Assembly (NCBI RefSeq): GCF_001641265.1
Contig: NW_020167545.1
Coordinates: 464,248-528,247, forward strand
Direction: 5' to 3'
DNA length: 64,000 nucleotides
Source of the DNA: Pseudogymnoascus destructans
Taxonomy: Eukaryota > Ascomycota > Leotiomycetes > Thelebolales > Thelebolaceae
Shown here: positions 1 to 11,772 of the stretch, in pieces
Numbering within the stretch: the first letter of the stretch is position 1
Layout: each line of letters starts with the position of its first letter
Position numbers and translations under genes: made by a program
Notes under the pieces: model-generated
Seen by the model: the letters and a program-made list of their open reading frames with translations, nothing else
The model's database searches: none
What the model was told of the DNA's origin: nothing

Positions 1-465
1 AGGAATGTAAAGCCGGAGCGTGTCGGAGACGGGTAAAACGTCATGGCGTCTAAGACGGGCACTCACCCCATCTTGCCATTTTCAGGTATCCCACCTTGGA
101 CCTGCGCACCCACGTTCGTGTTTACCTTGCATGCATCCCTAGCGTGTCATCATTGCACCACTCGGGGCCGGTCGATTTGTGTTTCCTCATCACACGGGCT
201 TGTGACGGGCCGGAGGGGGACCGCGTGTGGACCGAGTGTGCCCGGGGCGGGGGAATTACTGGATAGGGATGAAAGGGAGGGGAATGGCGGAGGAGGGGGA
301 GGATGGGTTGTGCGACTGTGACACGGCGCGCGGCGACGTGATGGGAGACGCGCGGATTGGGGGGTGGAATGGGCGTGCGTAGTGATTCCGTGGTTGAGTG
401 GTGGAGGATAGGTCACTCTACTTCACCCTGTGGCTGAACGCCTCTTTCGTCGCGTAACTTCGGCG

Positions 466-547
466 GGGGGGAGATAGGAGAAGTCTCAGCGTGGGGGGGA
501 TAGGAGAAGTCTCAGCGGGGTGGAGATGGGAGAAGTCTCAGCGGGGT
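466..547. repeat. Short tandem repeat, about 27 bp unit
   Basis: Three imperfect copies of a G-rich unit ending in AGAAGTCTCAGCG follow one another. The purine-rich strand is the + strand. Confidence 0.75.
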
Positions 548-649
548 GGGTTGGACCGTTGTGCGTGGAGAAGGAATTTCCCCTTTCTTGGCCGGGGGGG
601 GGGGTGGCCAATGGAGTGGGAGGGAGAGGGATAAGGGGGACGGAGACTC

Positions 650-872
650 GGTACGGAGGCATGGGATGAGGCGTTGGGCGTATACTCTACTGTATGGAGG
701 CATGGGATGAGGCGTTGGGCGTATACTCTACTGGAGGGATTGATGGGATGTATGGAGGCATGGGATGAGACGTTGGGCGTATACTCTACTGTATGGAGGC
801 ATGGGATGAGGCGTTGGGCGTATACTCTACTGTATGGAGGCATGAAATGAGGCGGTGGGCGTCTACTCTACT
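650..872. repeat. Minisatellite, about 41 bp unit, five copies
   Basis: Five head-to-tail copies of a unit containing GGCATGGGATGAGGCGTTGG and ending in GTATACTCTACT. Copies differ by single bases, and one spacer of about 20 bp interrupts the array near 735-752. Confidence 0.85.
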
Positions 873-1385
873 GGTCAGTATAGACTACAATAACCACCGA
901 CCGACGACGCCGACACGACGACGGCCACGCGACGACGGCGACCTTCCTCGGCTTCACCCCAGGTTGTGCCCCCCCGCCGCTCTGCCGTGCCTGAGCCGTG
1001 CCTGCGTTTCTCGCTACCAAGCCGCCTTGGTGTCTCCTTGGTGAGACTACGACCCCGCCCGCCGAGTGCCCAACAGTCCCATCCTGCCCGCTACTGCCAT
1101 CGCTGCCCTGCACTCGCGCACGACCAGTCGCACGCACCCGTTGCATGCACGTCCAACGTTCGCACGCATCCAGCCAACCAACCAACCAACCAACCGACCA
1201 ACTAACCTACAGTCCCACTACCCCTACCACTAAACACCCACCCCACCACGCCACACTACCACCACACTTGCTCCCAAACCTACCAGAGTGACCTCCTTTC
1301 TCAGGGACCACCAACCAAACCGCCTTATCTATTCCTCATCCCGTCTCCTCCGCCTTCCCCCCCCCAACGACAGAAACACAACACA

Positions 1386-1750
1386 TTCCCATTCGACCGA
1401 GGGGAGATAGACGACACTCTGCCATTCCCATTCGACCGAGGGGAGATAGACGACACTCTGCCATTCCCATTCGACCGAGGGGAGATAGACGACACTCTGC
1501 CATTCCCATTCGACCGAGGGGAGATAGACGACACTCTGCCATTCCCTGCCATTCCCATTCGACCGAGGAGATAGACGACACTCTGCCATTCCCTGCCATT
1601 CCCATTCGACCGAGGAGATAGACGACACTCTGCCATTCCCATTCGACCCAGGAGATAGACGACACTCTGCCATTCCCATTCGACCCAGGAGATAGACGAC
1701 ACTCTGCCATTCCCATTCGACCCAGGAGATAGACGACACTCTGCCATTCT
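1386..1750. repeat. Minisatellite, 39 bp unit, about nine copies
   Basis: Head-to-tail copies of a unit containing ATTCGACCGAGGGGAGATAG followed by ACGACACTCTGCCATTCC. Two or three subtypes occur in order: GACCGAGGGGAG at the left, GACCGAGGAG in the middle and GACCCAGGAG at the right. This suggests stepwise expansion. All three reading frames stay open on the minus strand because the unit length is a multiple of three, so the long minus-strand ORFs here are artefacts. Confidence 0.9.
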
Positions 1751-2031
1751 CTAGCAGACAGACTCTTCATTTCTGGGAAGATACTGCGGATTTAGTGCGA
1801 CAACTGGGCCTCCATTTTCACCGGGCCGCACCGCATATCCACGTGCATCGACGAGGTAGGTTGAGCGCACTCTACTGCTTTTGATCCACCCTGGACTGCG
1901 GATTCAGCGCCGACACGAGGATTCGCGCACATTCATGGTGGATTTCATGCGATTTTCCCGTTTGCTGTCATACTTTGCCGCATATACCACACATCTGCCC
2001 GCCTGAAGTGAGCCGAATCCAAACATACACT

Positions 2032-5000
2032 ATGGCGGCATCCATACCACGACCTTCGCGGCCGTCCTATGGGCCCCCGACATCCGCCTTGCCCGCAATC
2101 CCAACGACGAAGACGAGAAGGAGCACTGGTGCCATACCCACATTCACTGACTCGTACGACCTCACAATACCCCTCCCCAAGACCGGGCTTCGATCGCAGT
2201 CAGGCGGCCCGCCCGAGACAGGTCTCGCCTTGCCCAAGACACTGCCAAAACTGAGGACTCTCCCCGCCGGGACGAGTTCGCAGCGCAAGACGATAAGGAA
2301 GACGATCAGCATTCATTCCTTCCCACAGCCGCCGCGGGGCACGCGCACATCCAGTCTACCACCGAGTCCACTCTCTGCAGGCGCAGGAGCGGCGTCAAAT
2401 CGAGACTCGATGGAGAGCAGCCCTCTGACACCTTCGGGCTCAAAGCCGTTGCGGCAGAAACCGAAGACCTCGCTTGGACCTGGCACGCAACTGGCTTATG
2501 CGGGGAACTCCACGCCCAGTCTGCTCAACGGCAGCGGAACTACAAAATCTATATCGAGCGGGCCAGGCGCGCGAGGATCGGATTGCCTCCTCAGCCTCCC
2601 TTCACCGCCACAGAGCCGGAGCTCTTCGGCGCAGGACATGGAGTCCACGGCGAGTACATACGAAGACGGCCTGGATGCCGGGAGGGGCAGGCAGACCTCG
2701 GCGGAGCTGGCTAATGGCGACTCGAAGTCGGCAGAGGGGAAGGGGAATGTCATTGTGAGCGTGCGTGTGAGGCCGGATGCAGGTGGCGATGCGCCGGGCG
2801 CAAGCAAGACTGATGGGGAGTGGATGGTGGATGGGAGGCGCTCGCTCGTTGCGTACAAGGGGCCAGCGGGTGGCGACCATTATTATGGTGAGACTGCTAC
2901 ATTAAGAATCTATGGACTATGCTAATATCACACAGATAATGTATTTGCGACACACGACACGAATTCCCGCGTTTACGACGGCTCGGCCAAGCGATTAGTA
3001 CGACGAGTCATGGAGGGCTATCACGGAACGGTCTTCGCATACGGAATGACGGGTACGGGAAAGACATTCTCGATGCAGGGCACGGCGACAAACCCTGGTG
3101 TCATTCCCCTCGCCATCACCGACATCTTCTCCTACATTCGCGAAACCCCATCACGCGAGTTCCTCTTGCGCGTTAGCTACCTCGAAATCTACAATGAAAA
3201 GATCCACGATCTGCTCAACCCCCCACCGGCAAACGCTCTTGGCGCAAATGCACCCGTCCAGGAGGAAATCAAGCTCCGCGAGGACGCAAAGCGAGGCGTT
3301 TACGCCAGTCCCCTCAAGGAGGAGATCGTGCAGAGCCCGACACAACTTCTTCGTGTTATTGCCCGTGGTGACCACGCCAGAAGGACATCCAGCACGCAGT
3401 TCAACGCCCGCAGTTCTCGCAGTCACGCCGTCGTGCAGATTGTCGTCGAGAGTCGAGAGCGACTTCCCGGCAACGGTGCTATGTCGGATAACAAGCGCTC
3501 TGGGCTCGTCCCCGGTGGTGTCAGAGTCTCAACTCTGAGTCTGATCGATCTTGCTGGTTCGGAACGTGCAGCGGAGACGAAGGAGCGCCGCGAGGAGGGC
3601 TCGCATATTAACAAGAGTCTTCTCACGCTCGGAACGGTCATCGCGAGGCTGTCAGGCGACAAGGATAAAGAGGGCAGGCCGATGGATAAGAACGGCAAGC
3701 ATCTCCCTTACCGTGACAGCAAGCTCACGCGCCTGCTGCAGGGCGCACTCTCGGGTGACTCCCTCGTCAGTATCCTCTGCACCATCCAAATCGGCTCTGT
3801 CGGGTCCGCGGCCGCGGCGAACACGCACACCGGCGAGACCCTGAATACGCTCAAGTTCGCGTCGCGCGCGAAGAACAACATCGTCTCGCACGCCAAGAAA
3901 GCAGAAGAAGCTCTCGGTGCCGGCGGCGATGGTGGCGCCCGCGTGCTCCTAGAGCGATACCGTCTCGAGATCCAAGATCTACGCGGCCAACTCGACGGAC
4001 AAGCCAGGTCCAAAGACGACGAAGAAGAAAGCAAGCGCGAGAAGGAAGCCGAGCTGCGCCACGAAGAGCAGATGCTCGAGATGCAACTCGCGCGCACCGC
4101 GCTCAAGGAGCGCATCGAGCACCTCAACCGCCTGATCATCTCGAGTAAGTCAACGGGCGTCAACTCCGGGTCCTTCTCGTCGATGGGGAATCACCCCCGC
4201 CTATCGACCATGACGTCCAACACCAACCTCGCGTCGGCGCGCTCGTCGTACGCGCCCTCCCTCACGGCGGATTTGAGGAAGTCCCTTGAAAGGTCGCCGA
4301 GTATGGCGAGTCACTCGACGCTGGGGCAGCTGCCGGCGTCGGATAAGGGGGGGGGAGGGTCGAGTACCCCGCATCTTCATGAGGGGCATGATGATGAGGA
4401 TAGTCTTGGGGAGTATGGTGATGGGACGGCGTCGCTTGCGGCGCAGAATCGGGCGTTGCAGGCGGATGTGGCGGATAAGAACCGGTATATCAGTACCCTC
4501 GAGAAGCGGCTCCTTCAAGCTCGCCGATCTAGCCATTCCCGCGCTAGTATTGGGTTTAACGGCGGCAAGAGCGGGGTGGCGGCCGGGGCGGTTGCGGGGG
4601 GTGAGGATACCGGCGTCTCTGCGTTGTTGCGCGATAAGGATGCTGAGATCTTGGATCTGAGAGCGAGGCTGGATGATAAAGATCACATGCTCACCGCGCT
4701 CCGTTCAGCAGCTCGATCACGCGATGCTGCGGAGCGAAGCGGCGAGGCTACGGGACGTACTAGCGTGTTGACGGCGGAGAATCTCGCCAGTGCTGCTGCG
4801 GCGCTCGGGAGGGGGGAGGTTGGACTTGGTCTCGGGATGGGGTCAGCGGGGAACCACGTCAGTATTGCGTCTGCGCCTGCTGGTGCTGCGCCGCGGACGG
4901 GAGCGGTGACGGCACCTGCTACCCCGGCGGCGGGGGCGGTGGTGGCGGATCCGATGGCGGCGTCGATGCCGACGTCGATGCCGATGAGTCCGGTGCCGAC

Positions 5001-5172
5001 GAGCCCGACGAGTAAGGGGGGGAAGAGGAAGAGTGTGGATGAGATGAGTAGGATGCTTGATGAGATGATTCAGGATCGGGTTGAGAGGGGGGAGATTGTG
5101 AAGGGGGCGAGGGGGAGTGTGAGGCTTGTTGGGGGGGAGAGGAAGGAGGAGGGTGTTGCTATTGTTGCCTAA
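2032..5172 (+). CDS. kipA: Kinesin-7 (KipA/Kip2-type) motor protein
   Basis: Plus-end-directed microtubule motor of the Kip2/KipA/Tea2 group, which acts at growing microtubule tips in polarity control. Exons are 2032-2887 and 2936-5172, giving 1,030 residues. The 48-nt intron (GTGAG..ACACAG, branch GCTAAT) joins HYY to DNVFATHD in frame. The N-terminal ~240 residues are Ser/Pro-rich and disordered. The motor domain follows: P-loop GMTGTGKT near residues 323-330, switch I NARSSRSH, switch II LIDLAGSE near 488, and the YRDSKLTRLLQ microtubule-binding segment. Coiled-coil stretches follow at about 3940-4150, 4440-4520 and 4620-4700 nt, then a low-complexity tail. The ATG at 2032 was chosen because the in-frame codon further upstream at 1975 is TTG. 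Family identity is strong; assignment to KipA rather than another kinesin-7 rests on the motor sequence. Confidence 0.93.
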
Positions 5173-5885
5173 GGGAGCGGGGTTCACAGGCATGCGGGTT
5201 TTGAGGATGATTTGCTGGGGATTGGATGAGTGTCGTGTGGGATTTTGTATTTGTGTGTTTTGTGGCTTTTGACTTTCTTTTCGTTATACCCCCCCCCCGT
5301 TCTTTCGCTTCATTGTCCACCTTTTATACACACACTCGTTGGGGTTTGTGAGATATACTTTGTTTCGATTTGGCATAACTCGAGGGATGGGATTTTTACA
5401 AGGAAATGAAAGATGGAAAGACGGGGGAAGAAAGAGAGTATAGATGATGGCGGCGACGCCGGTGGATGGGATGGGATGGGATAGTGAAGAAAGGAAAGAA
5501 GGGAAGGGGGAGCGCGGCGTTAAGGACCAGGAGTCCGGAAGGAGCCTGTAGCGGCTGGAGGGTGTATGAGTATGTCGTATGAGTATGTCGTACCATGAGC
5601 AATGAGAAAGTTTTGTCTGTAGTCGGTAATACAGGGGTGTGAAGACCCGATTCAAATACCAAGATCACAACTACGTGCCCGCCATCGATGACGCGAGGAT
5701 ATCTCTGCGGCTCATTACATGCGTACCCCCCTCCAACCCGGCTGGTCTGGCAAGTCCACTGAATTGACCGCCACACAGTAAGAACTACCCCATCCCCTAG
5801 GGCGTCATAAAACCCCTTACATTAAAGAACCACAACCCCATACTAAGCTAGTCGTGGTTTAGAGCGGCAGCCAATGCTTAATCTT

Positions 5886-5940
5886 AGTTTCCGTACGGGT
5901 CTGTGCTTTGCCCATACCAACTGACGCTCGTACGGAAACT
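5886..5940. repeat. Inverted repeat, 12-bp arms
   Basis: AGTTTCCGTACG (5886-5897) and CGTACGGAAACT (5929-5940) are exact reverse complements separated by 31 bases. The sequence could form a hairpin, or could be the remnant of a small foldback element. Confidence 0.7.
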
Positions 5941-6171
5941 TTTGGCGCCGTACGGTAAAGTGAGTGTGCCAAGCCACGTCAGCCACACGTCGTCGCCCGT
6001 GCCGCGCCACGAATGGCGTCGAGGCCGTAAATTATGTGTATGTGGCGCTCTCTGGCTTACGGCTTACGGATGTATGTATGCTTTGGGGATACTGCGCCTT
6101 TGTGGTTGGAGGGGTTGTGGAAATATGGATGGGTTTCCAGTGTGGTGGGAGGAATAATAATCACCATCACA

Positions 6172-6240
6172 TCTATTAGCCGCTGAGTTATCACATCTTA
6201 GCCGCCGAGGTATCACGCCTATTAGCCGCTGAGGTATCAC
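6172..6240. repeat. Three tandem copies of a 23-26 bp motif
   Basis: Three imperfect copies of TTAGCCGCTGAGGTATCAC occur in a row. Copy differences are single bases. Confidence 0.75.
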
Positions 6241-7310
6241 AGCCCAACCACCCCCTTCCAATCCCGTGACGCCACGGCTTCAAAAGAACAACACCCAGTC
6301 TATTTCCATCTGTAACTCTATAACGCGCCACCTTTACCCCAAGTCTACCGCCGCAAAACAACTGGCGCCATGCGCTCTTTACCGCCGCATTTCCTGCACA
6401 GACAGGCATTGTTTGTTGGTGGTCGCCTATCATTGATTGTTGGCCCCTGATCCAGCAGCCCCTGAAATACATTACAAGCCATAATCCCACGGCACGACAG
6501 GGTATTAACAGACTACTATGTATATCTCATCCGCATATAGCATATGATAAAACATAGCCCGCGTAGAGTCCTCCAATGCTGGGGCAGATCAGCGTATTTT
6601 GTCGGCCAAGTCTCTTTTCATTTCGTTTGTATATTGTGATGGGCGGTTGTTTGTTACAGGCTCTCTCAATACCGCCTCCCGCCTCCTCCTTCTTCTCCGC
6701 ATGCGAATGCATATTCCCTTGTCGTGCGGGTACAGCGTGTCCTATCGGCGTTCTGTCCATCATTCCTTCCATTTATACTTAGAATAAATATTTGGAGCCT
6801 TGCAGTGAGAATACAACGCTGACCGTGTGAATGTATTCATACTGTAACACACTGTATAAGTAGTTGGCCCCACGTATCTTTGTCGTCCCACATAACCTCA
6901 CTCTGTATTTCTTCAACCTCACTCTGCTTTCATTCACACCGCCACTCCCATTCCTGCCCGCCCTGAGATTGGATACCTGTAATATCAATCTATGTCAGCC
7001 ATTTGATCTAGCAGGTACGTTGGTTTGCCCGACTCGGACGCTGTGAGACGGCTGTATCACGCCTTCTCGTTTGTTTACACTGCACAACTTCACCTCGAAA
7101 TTACTTGCCGACGAGAATTCCTCCCTTGCTTCCTCACTTACATTTCACCTCCCCTTCCGGCCTTCACAACCACTTTCTCTCCTCTTTAAAGAGCTCGCAA
7201 CTTCCTTGCTCCTTCACATTTCAAACGCACACGGACTTACCACCCACCTCCCTTTAGAACAGCCTCTATCACTCACCAACACAACCTCAACCAGTTCACC
7301 AACCGACACC

Positions 7311-8146
7311 ATGCGTTCCACACTCATGCTCGCTGTCGCATCAGCCCTTGTGGCCACCTCCGTAAGAGACCTCAACCCCTACCACCCCAATTGACCCCAG
7401 CTAACCACCCCCTAGGCCGCCTCCGACGCCCCCAAGGTCACCGGCAACCCAACAGACGTGACCTACAAAGCCCAGATCGCCCCCGACAACAAGAACGGCG
7501 TCTCGGGCTTTGTTGAGATCGCTGCTGGCCCTCAGGGCAACGGCGCCAGCATCAAGTACCAATTCGACCTTCCCAAGGAGGGCGGACCTTTCAGTATGTC
7601 CCACTTACCCCCCCCCTCCACCCCCACCAACTAACACACCCCCTAGCCTTCCACATCCACGAGAACCCCGTCAACGCCACCGGCCTCTGCGCCTCCACCA
7701 GCGCCCACCTTGACCCCTACCACGCCGGCGAGAAGCCCGCCTGCGACACCAGCAAGCTCTCCGCCTGCCAAGTCGGCGACCTCTCCGGCAAGATCGGCGA
7801 CAAGCTCCCCAGCGGCGCCATCGTAGGCGAACTCGATGACGCGTTCACCAGCCTCGTTGTTGGCGCTCCGGCGTTTATCGGCAATAGGAGCATTGTTGTG
7901 CATGCTTCTGATAAGACGAGGATTGCCTGTGCTAACTTTGCGTTGGTGAACTCCGCCGGCGGCTCGAGAGGTGGGAGTGCGAGCCCTACTGGTGGTGCTG
8001 GGGGTGGTGGATCGGCTAGGAATGGAACTGGTGCTACGCGCCCGAGTGTCACGCCGACTGCTACGCATACTGGTGCCGCTGCGGTGGTGTCGGGGAGCGT
8101 GTTGGGATTGTTGGGCGTTTTGGCTGTGGGAGCTGCGCTTTTGTAA
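7311..8146 (+). CDS. GPI-anchored Cu-only superoxide dismutase
   Basis: Predicted extracellular superoxide dismutase of the fungal Cu-only type (Candida Sod5-like), which disproportionates superoxide at the cell surface. Exons are 7311-7361, 7416-7593 and 7647-8146, giving 242 residues; both introns (54 and 53 nt) have CTAAC branch sites. A signal peptide (MRSTLMLAVASALVATS) opens the protein. Copper ligands are visible as H79 and H81 (FHIHEN), H97 (SAHLDPY) and H162 (VVHASDK), the active-site arginine as R168, and a likely disulfide pair as C91/C171. The long zinc loop of cytosolic Cu/Zn SODs is absent. From about residue 178 there is a Gly/Ser/Thr-rich stalk, and a hydrophobic tail (VVSGSVLGLLGVLAVGAALL) fits a GPI-attachment signal. 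Confidence 0.9.
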
Positions 8147-8976
8147 GGGGATGATGGGGTGATTGACTGGCTTTGGCTTATAGAGGCAGTGGTGGTGGGG
8201 GGTTTATTCTTGTGTGATTGATTTGGGGGTGGGTTTATATCTGCGGATTGTGGGTTGGTTGGTGGGGGACTTAATAGTACGTGGGTTGGGTTGGTGGGGG
8301 GACTTAATAGTATGTGGAGAGGGGTTGATAGATGGGGGTGAGAGATGCTGATGTGATTATTGGGAGAGTAGGAATTACTTCCGATATGATGCGAGGGTTT
8401 TGAGGGGGTGTGAGGGTGCTTGTGAGATGTGATGTGACATGGAGGAGGGTGTAAGGAGTAGGAAGTTGAATAGTGGTATTCATAAAATGCAGTGGAGATG
8501 TGATGAATACCCCGCAGAGAAGTGATGCGAGAAGTAACTGTAGCAATACCGAGCCAGCAAAACAGCAACGCAAGAAGCTGCGTTGTATTTCTTCTGATGG
8601 TTGGATTGCACGGTACAGAACAGAAAATGGACGTTGAAATGTATTTTTTTGCTCCTGGTATATCATAGATATCTATGCCCCCGAACTCGCCTCTCAGATG
8701 GCAACTCTCCACCGCAGAGCGACTGATCAACGATTTCAATGCTCCATTGGTGCAGAAACGCATCAGTGTGCACCTACACATGGCGATGCATCGTCGTCAC
8801 CTCCCTCTCTAATCATGTATCGTCCGTGGTTGTGGAAGACCCGTAGATGGCGGGACTCGACGCTCTTCTCCCCCCAGCTCCCCCACTCCCCGCTACCCTC
8901 ATCTCATCTATCCGCCCTCTCCTCTCGCCAGCTCCTCATATAGTACCGCCCTACCCAGCCCAGGCAGGTCTCGAAA
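8147..8976. other. Intergenic region with a tandem duplication
   Basis: Convergent 3' region between the SOD and LSM6 genes. A G-rich segment containing GGGGGACTTAATAGTA is duplicated at about 8249-8312. No gene is supported; ORFs here are antisense to, or downstream of, real genes. Confidence 0.5.
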
Positions 8977-9542
8977 TCAGTCGGCGGAGATGTACATCAC
9001 TAAACCCAGTCAGTTCAATCCTCACACACACACACTATCTCCCCCCGCACTCCCACACCCCCACATCCCCACACCAACCCCATAGTCCACAGCGCACAAC
9101 CCACACCAGCTCAAAAAACCCCGAAATCGCAAAGAGCCGCAAAGTAAGAAGCGGACTCACCATTGTTCCCGCGGATAAACGCGTCACCGTAGCTGCGCCG
9201 CCGCGCGCCGTCAACGTGCTCGGTGCAGTTCTCGAGGGCGATGTTCATGTATCCGTCGACGGACTGGAGGGAGCCTTTGGGGGGTTGTTAGTTTCATGGC
9301 AGGTAGTTTGGGGGGGGGACAGCGGTGGGGGGTTGGAGGGAGGTCGCGACAGGATAGGCTATGGGCTAGGGCACCTGGACGATGGGGGTGGAGGGTGGAT
9401 GGGGGTTAATATAACGCAGACACGCACCTTTATACACGACCCCAGAGTTCAACTTGACAGTCACAGCGCTATTGATGATCTCCCCCAAGAACCCGCTCGG
9501 GTCCTTCCCCTCCCCCTGCTGTGGTGCGCCTCCATTCTCCAT
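8977..9542 (-). CDS. LSM6: U6 snRNA-associated Sm-like protein LSm6
   Basis: Subunit of the LSm1-7 (mRNA decay, cytoplasm) and LSm2-8 (U6 snRNP, nucleus) rings. Minus-strand exons are 9428-9542, 9161-9274 and 8977-8999, giving 83 residues, the usual size. The Sm1 motif is visible across DPSGFLGEII..VTVKLNSGVVYKG and VDGYMNIALENCTEHVDG; the Sm2 motif is SYGDAFIRGNNV. The protein ends MYISAD. Introns (153 and 161 nt) are longer than is typical for this window. The start is the ATG at 9542; the open frame upstream of it begins with TTG. The substitution GEIINSAV, where Gly is usual, is minor. Confidence 0.93.
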
Positions 9543-9921
9543 CTTTGCTCGTTCTATCTTCCGTATTCTGTCCGGCGTAGAAGCTTCGTTGATCTCGCTG
9601 TTCAATTGCTAGCAGGAGTCGGTGAGTTGCTGCTGTGTTGGCGGTACAGAAGAAAGGCTCAACGTCGCTGGTCTCGCGGGGCGAGCTTTCTTAGTGTCGG
9701 CTGTTGGCGCACGTACTGACCGATCGATCTACCGCAAGGCTGGCTGCTAAACTAACAGGCAGGTACCTCCCCACCCGCGCCCAAGAGCAACGAGCACTCA
9801 CGCACGAAGCCGCGGGGATTTACGATACGGACGTACTGCGCGGCTACTTGCACTGCTTCATCGAATATACTGCGTTTTTATAATACCAACGGCAAACCAA
9901 ACGAGCGCACACGCAGCCACA
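9543..9921. promoter_or_regulatory. Shared promoter region of LSM6 and the Esc2/Rad60-like gene
   Basis: A 379-bp gap separates two divergently oriented start codons, so both promoters must lie here. No defined box can be named with confidence. Confidence 0.45.
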
Positions 9922-11447
9922 ATGTCGACACCCGACCCCTCCTCCCCCTTCGCCTCCCCCTTCGCCTCCCCCTTCGCCTCCCCCACCAGCGCCGCTCCAG
10001 CGCCAGCGCCCGCGCCCGCTCCAGCAGTGCGGAAACCGCTATTCAAGAACCGGAACCGGGGTGGTGCAGCGGCGGCGACGACGACGGATGCGATTGGCTT
10101 TTTCTCGCGGGCGAAGGATGTTTTCGCTGAGAATGTGGAGGTGCAGCGACGGGAGAGGGAGAGGGAGCGGGAGAGGGAAAGGGAAAGGGAGAGGGAGGTG
10201 CAAAGGGAGATGGAGGTGGAGAGGGTGAGGGAGCTGGAAAGGGCGAGGAGGGAGAAGAGGGAGAGGGTTGTTGGCGGGGAGGTGGGGGGTGGGGAGGGAG
10301 GTGAGGAGGTGGATAGTGAGAATGAGAGGAGGAGGAAGAGGAGTGGCAGGTATGTGTATTCCTACATTGTTATCGAACGACTTGATCTAATAGTAACAGT
10401 GAGGACAGAAGCAACACACCAGCTGGAGAATCCGAGTACGGCGACGAAGAAGCACCGATAGAGAGAGAGGGCAGCACACACCCCACCTACGGCAACTCCG
10501 TCGCCTCACCAGGCCCAAGCCAACGAAACACACGAAGTCAAGCACAGATAATCTCTCTCAGCTCCGACGACGAAGACGATAAACCCGCCCCCTCACCCCG
10601 TCCAACCTACCCCTCCGCCTTCTCCTCTCCACCGCCCAAACCCGTCTCCACCAACCCGGAGCCAATCGCCATCCCCTCTTCTCCACCCGCCAACCCCCCT
10701 TCAGACGACGACGAACTGTACGCCGACCTCATCGCTGCCGCGCGTCGCCAACCAGCCACCACAGCAGCCGCACCCTCTAACGCCCCCGACCCAACACTCA
10801 CGATCCTCATCACCTCGCCCCTCCCTAACACCACCCCCCTTCTCATCCGGCGTCGCCTCTCCCAGCGTCTAAAGGACGTGCGTCTAGCGTGGTGCCAAAG
10901 GCAGCCTCCCCACGCCGGCACAGCTGCAACTAGTATCTTCCTTACTTACCGCGGGCTGAGAGTGTGGGATACTAGTACGTGCGGGAGTATGGGGGTGAAG
11001 ATTAGTCGCGCGGGTGGTGTGCTTGATGATGGCGGGGGAGGGGAGGCAGGGGACGTGCATCTTGAAGCTTGGACGAGGGAGGCGTTTGAGGCGTACAAGG
11101 CTGCTGAGGAAGCAAAGGCGCGGAATGCGCATCTTGGTCTCGAGAATGACAACAATGGTATTAGTGGCGGCTCAGCAACTGAGACAGCGCCATCGCAACA
11201 ACAGCCGCAAGAGGAGAAACTTCGGATTATCCTGCGGGCGAAGGATATGCCAGAGGTGAAGTTGAGGGTTAAAGCCACGACGAAGATAGCAGATCTCGTG
11301 GCTGCGTTTCGGGCGCAGAGGGAGGCGGAGGTGGGGGGGAGGAGCGTGGAGTTGTGGTTTGATGGTGATAGGATGGAGGAGGATGATTGTGTGGGGGATG
11401 CGGATTTGGAGGATTTGAGTGGGGTGGATGTTGTGGTTAGGTTGTAG
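9922..11447 (+). CDS. Esc2/Rad60/NIP45-family protein with SUMO-like domains
   Basis: Predicted genome-stability factor of the Esc2/Rad60 family, which couples SUMO signalling to replication-fork repair. Exons are 9922-10349 and 10400-11447 (50-nt intron), giving 491 residues. Order: a Ser/Pro/Ala-rich N-terminus with FASP repeats; a highly charged RE-rich helix (about residues 75-125); a candidate SUMO-interaction motif IISLSSDDEDD near residue 193; a first SUMO-like fold around TLTILITSPLP...TSIFLTYRGLRVWD; and a C-terminal SUMO-like domain at about 414-491 (KLRIILRAKDMPEVKLRVKA..VELWFDGDRM). There is no C-terminal Gly-Gly, as expected for a non-conjugated SUMO-like domain. Its arrangement of motifs is the basis for the family call; orthology to Esc2 or Rad60 specifically is inferred. 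Confidence 0.82.
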
Positions 11448-11772
11448 GGGGTGGGAATGGGGGATTGGTTTGGGGAGTTGGTTTGGGTTTGGCGTTTGGG
11501 TGGTTGTTATGAAGACGTATCTAATACAAAGAACTATTTTAAATACAAATCTACCCCTAATGGTGGAACGGCTACCTAGAGAGAGAAGGAACGATTTTTA
11601 AATACAAATCTACCCCTAATGGAAGGAGCGGCTACCTAGAGAGAGAAGGAACGACCAACTAATAGGGGAAAGAGCGACTGGCCCCAAGCAAGGGGGAAGA
11701 GCTGAGCTTTGTTTACCGTCCACACTATAACCTGTGGCCCTAGGTACCAGGTTACCAGAAGGTTGCCAGAAC
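11448..11772. other. Junction between host block and accessory block
   Basis: No gene. It contains the tandem duplication at 11537-11654 and, near 11748-11771, two copies of the GGTTACCAGAA-like motif that recurs in the introns of the neighbouring accessory genes. Confidence 0.5.
11537..11654. repeat. Tandem duplication, about 59 bp unit
   Basis: Two near-identical copies contain AAATACAAATCTACCCCTAA and end in GCTACCTAGAGAGAGAAGGA. They differ by a few bases, so the duplication is not brand new. Confidence 0.85.

Larger units (their letters stand above)
1..2031. other. Repeat-rich intergenic region upstream of the kinesin gene
   Basis: No supportable gene. The region is dominated by three tandem-repeat blocks (listed separately) and a short CCAA run near 1178-1204. 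ORFs on both strands here follow the repeat period and have no family resemblance. The last 300 bases before the kinesin ATG are the likely promoter and 5' leader. Confidence 0.6.
5173..7310. other. Intergenic region, no gene seen
   Basis: A 2.1-kb spacer between the kinesin terminator region and the SOD gene. It holds a C run at 5288-5297, an inverted repeat at 5886-5940 and a short triplicated motif at 6172-6240. The short ORFs here (for example 6527-6772 on the minus strand) show no recognisable domain. The last ~250 bases, pyrimidine-rich, look like the promoter and 5' leader of the SOD gene. Confidence 0.5.

Noticed and set aside
1325..1770. Three overlapping minus-strand ORFs with repeated SPRSNGNGR / SVEWEWQ
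   Set aside because: Products of a minisatellite whose unit is a multiple of three; all three frames are open.
1975..2031. Upstream extension of the kinesin frame
   Set aside because: The first codon is TTG; no ATG precedes 2032 in frame.
7717..8781. 354-residue minus-strand ORF
   Set aside because: Antisense to exon 3 of the SOD gene and its 3' flank; Thr/Ser/Pro composition reflects the opposite strand.
8847..9719. 290-residue plus-strand ORF
   Set aside because: It lies antisense to all three LSM6 exons and starts with a non-conserved, low-complexity sequence.
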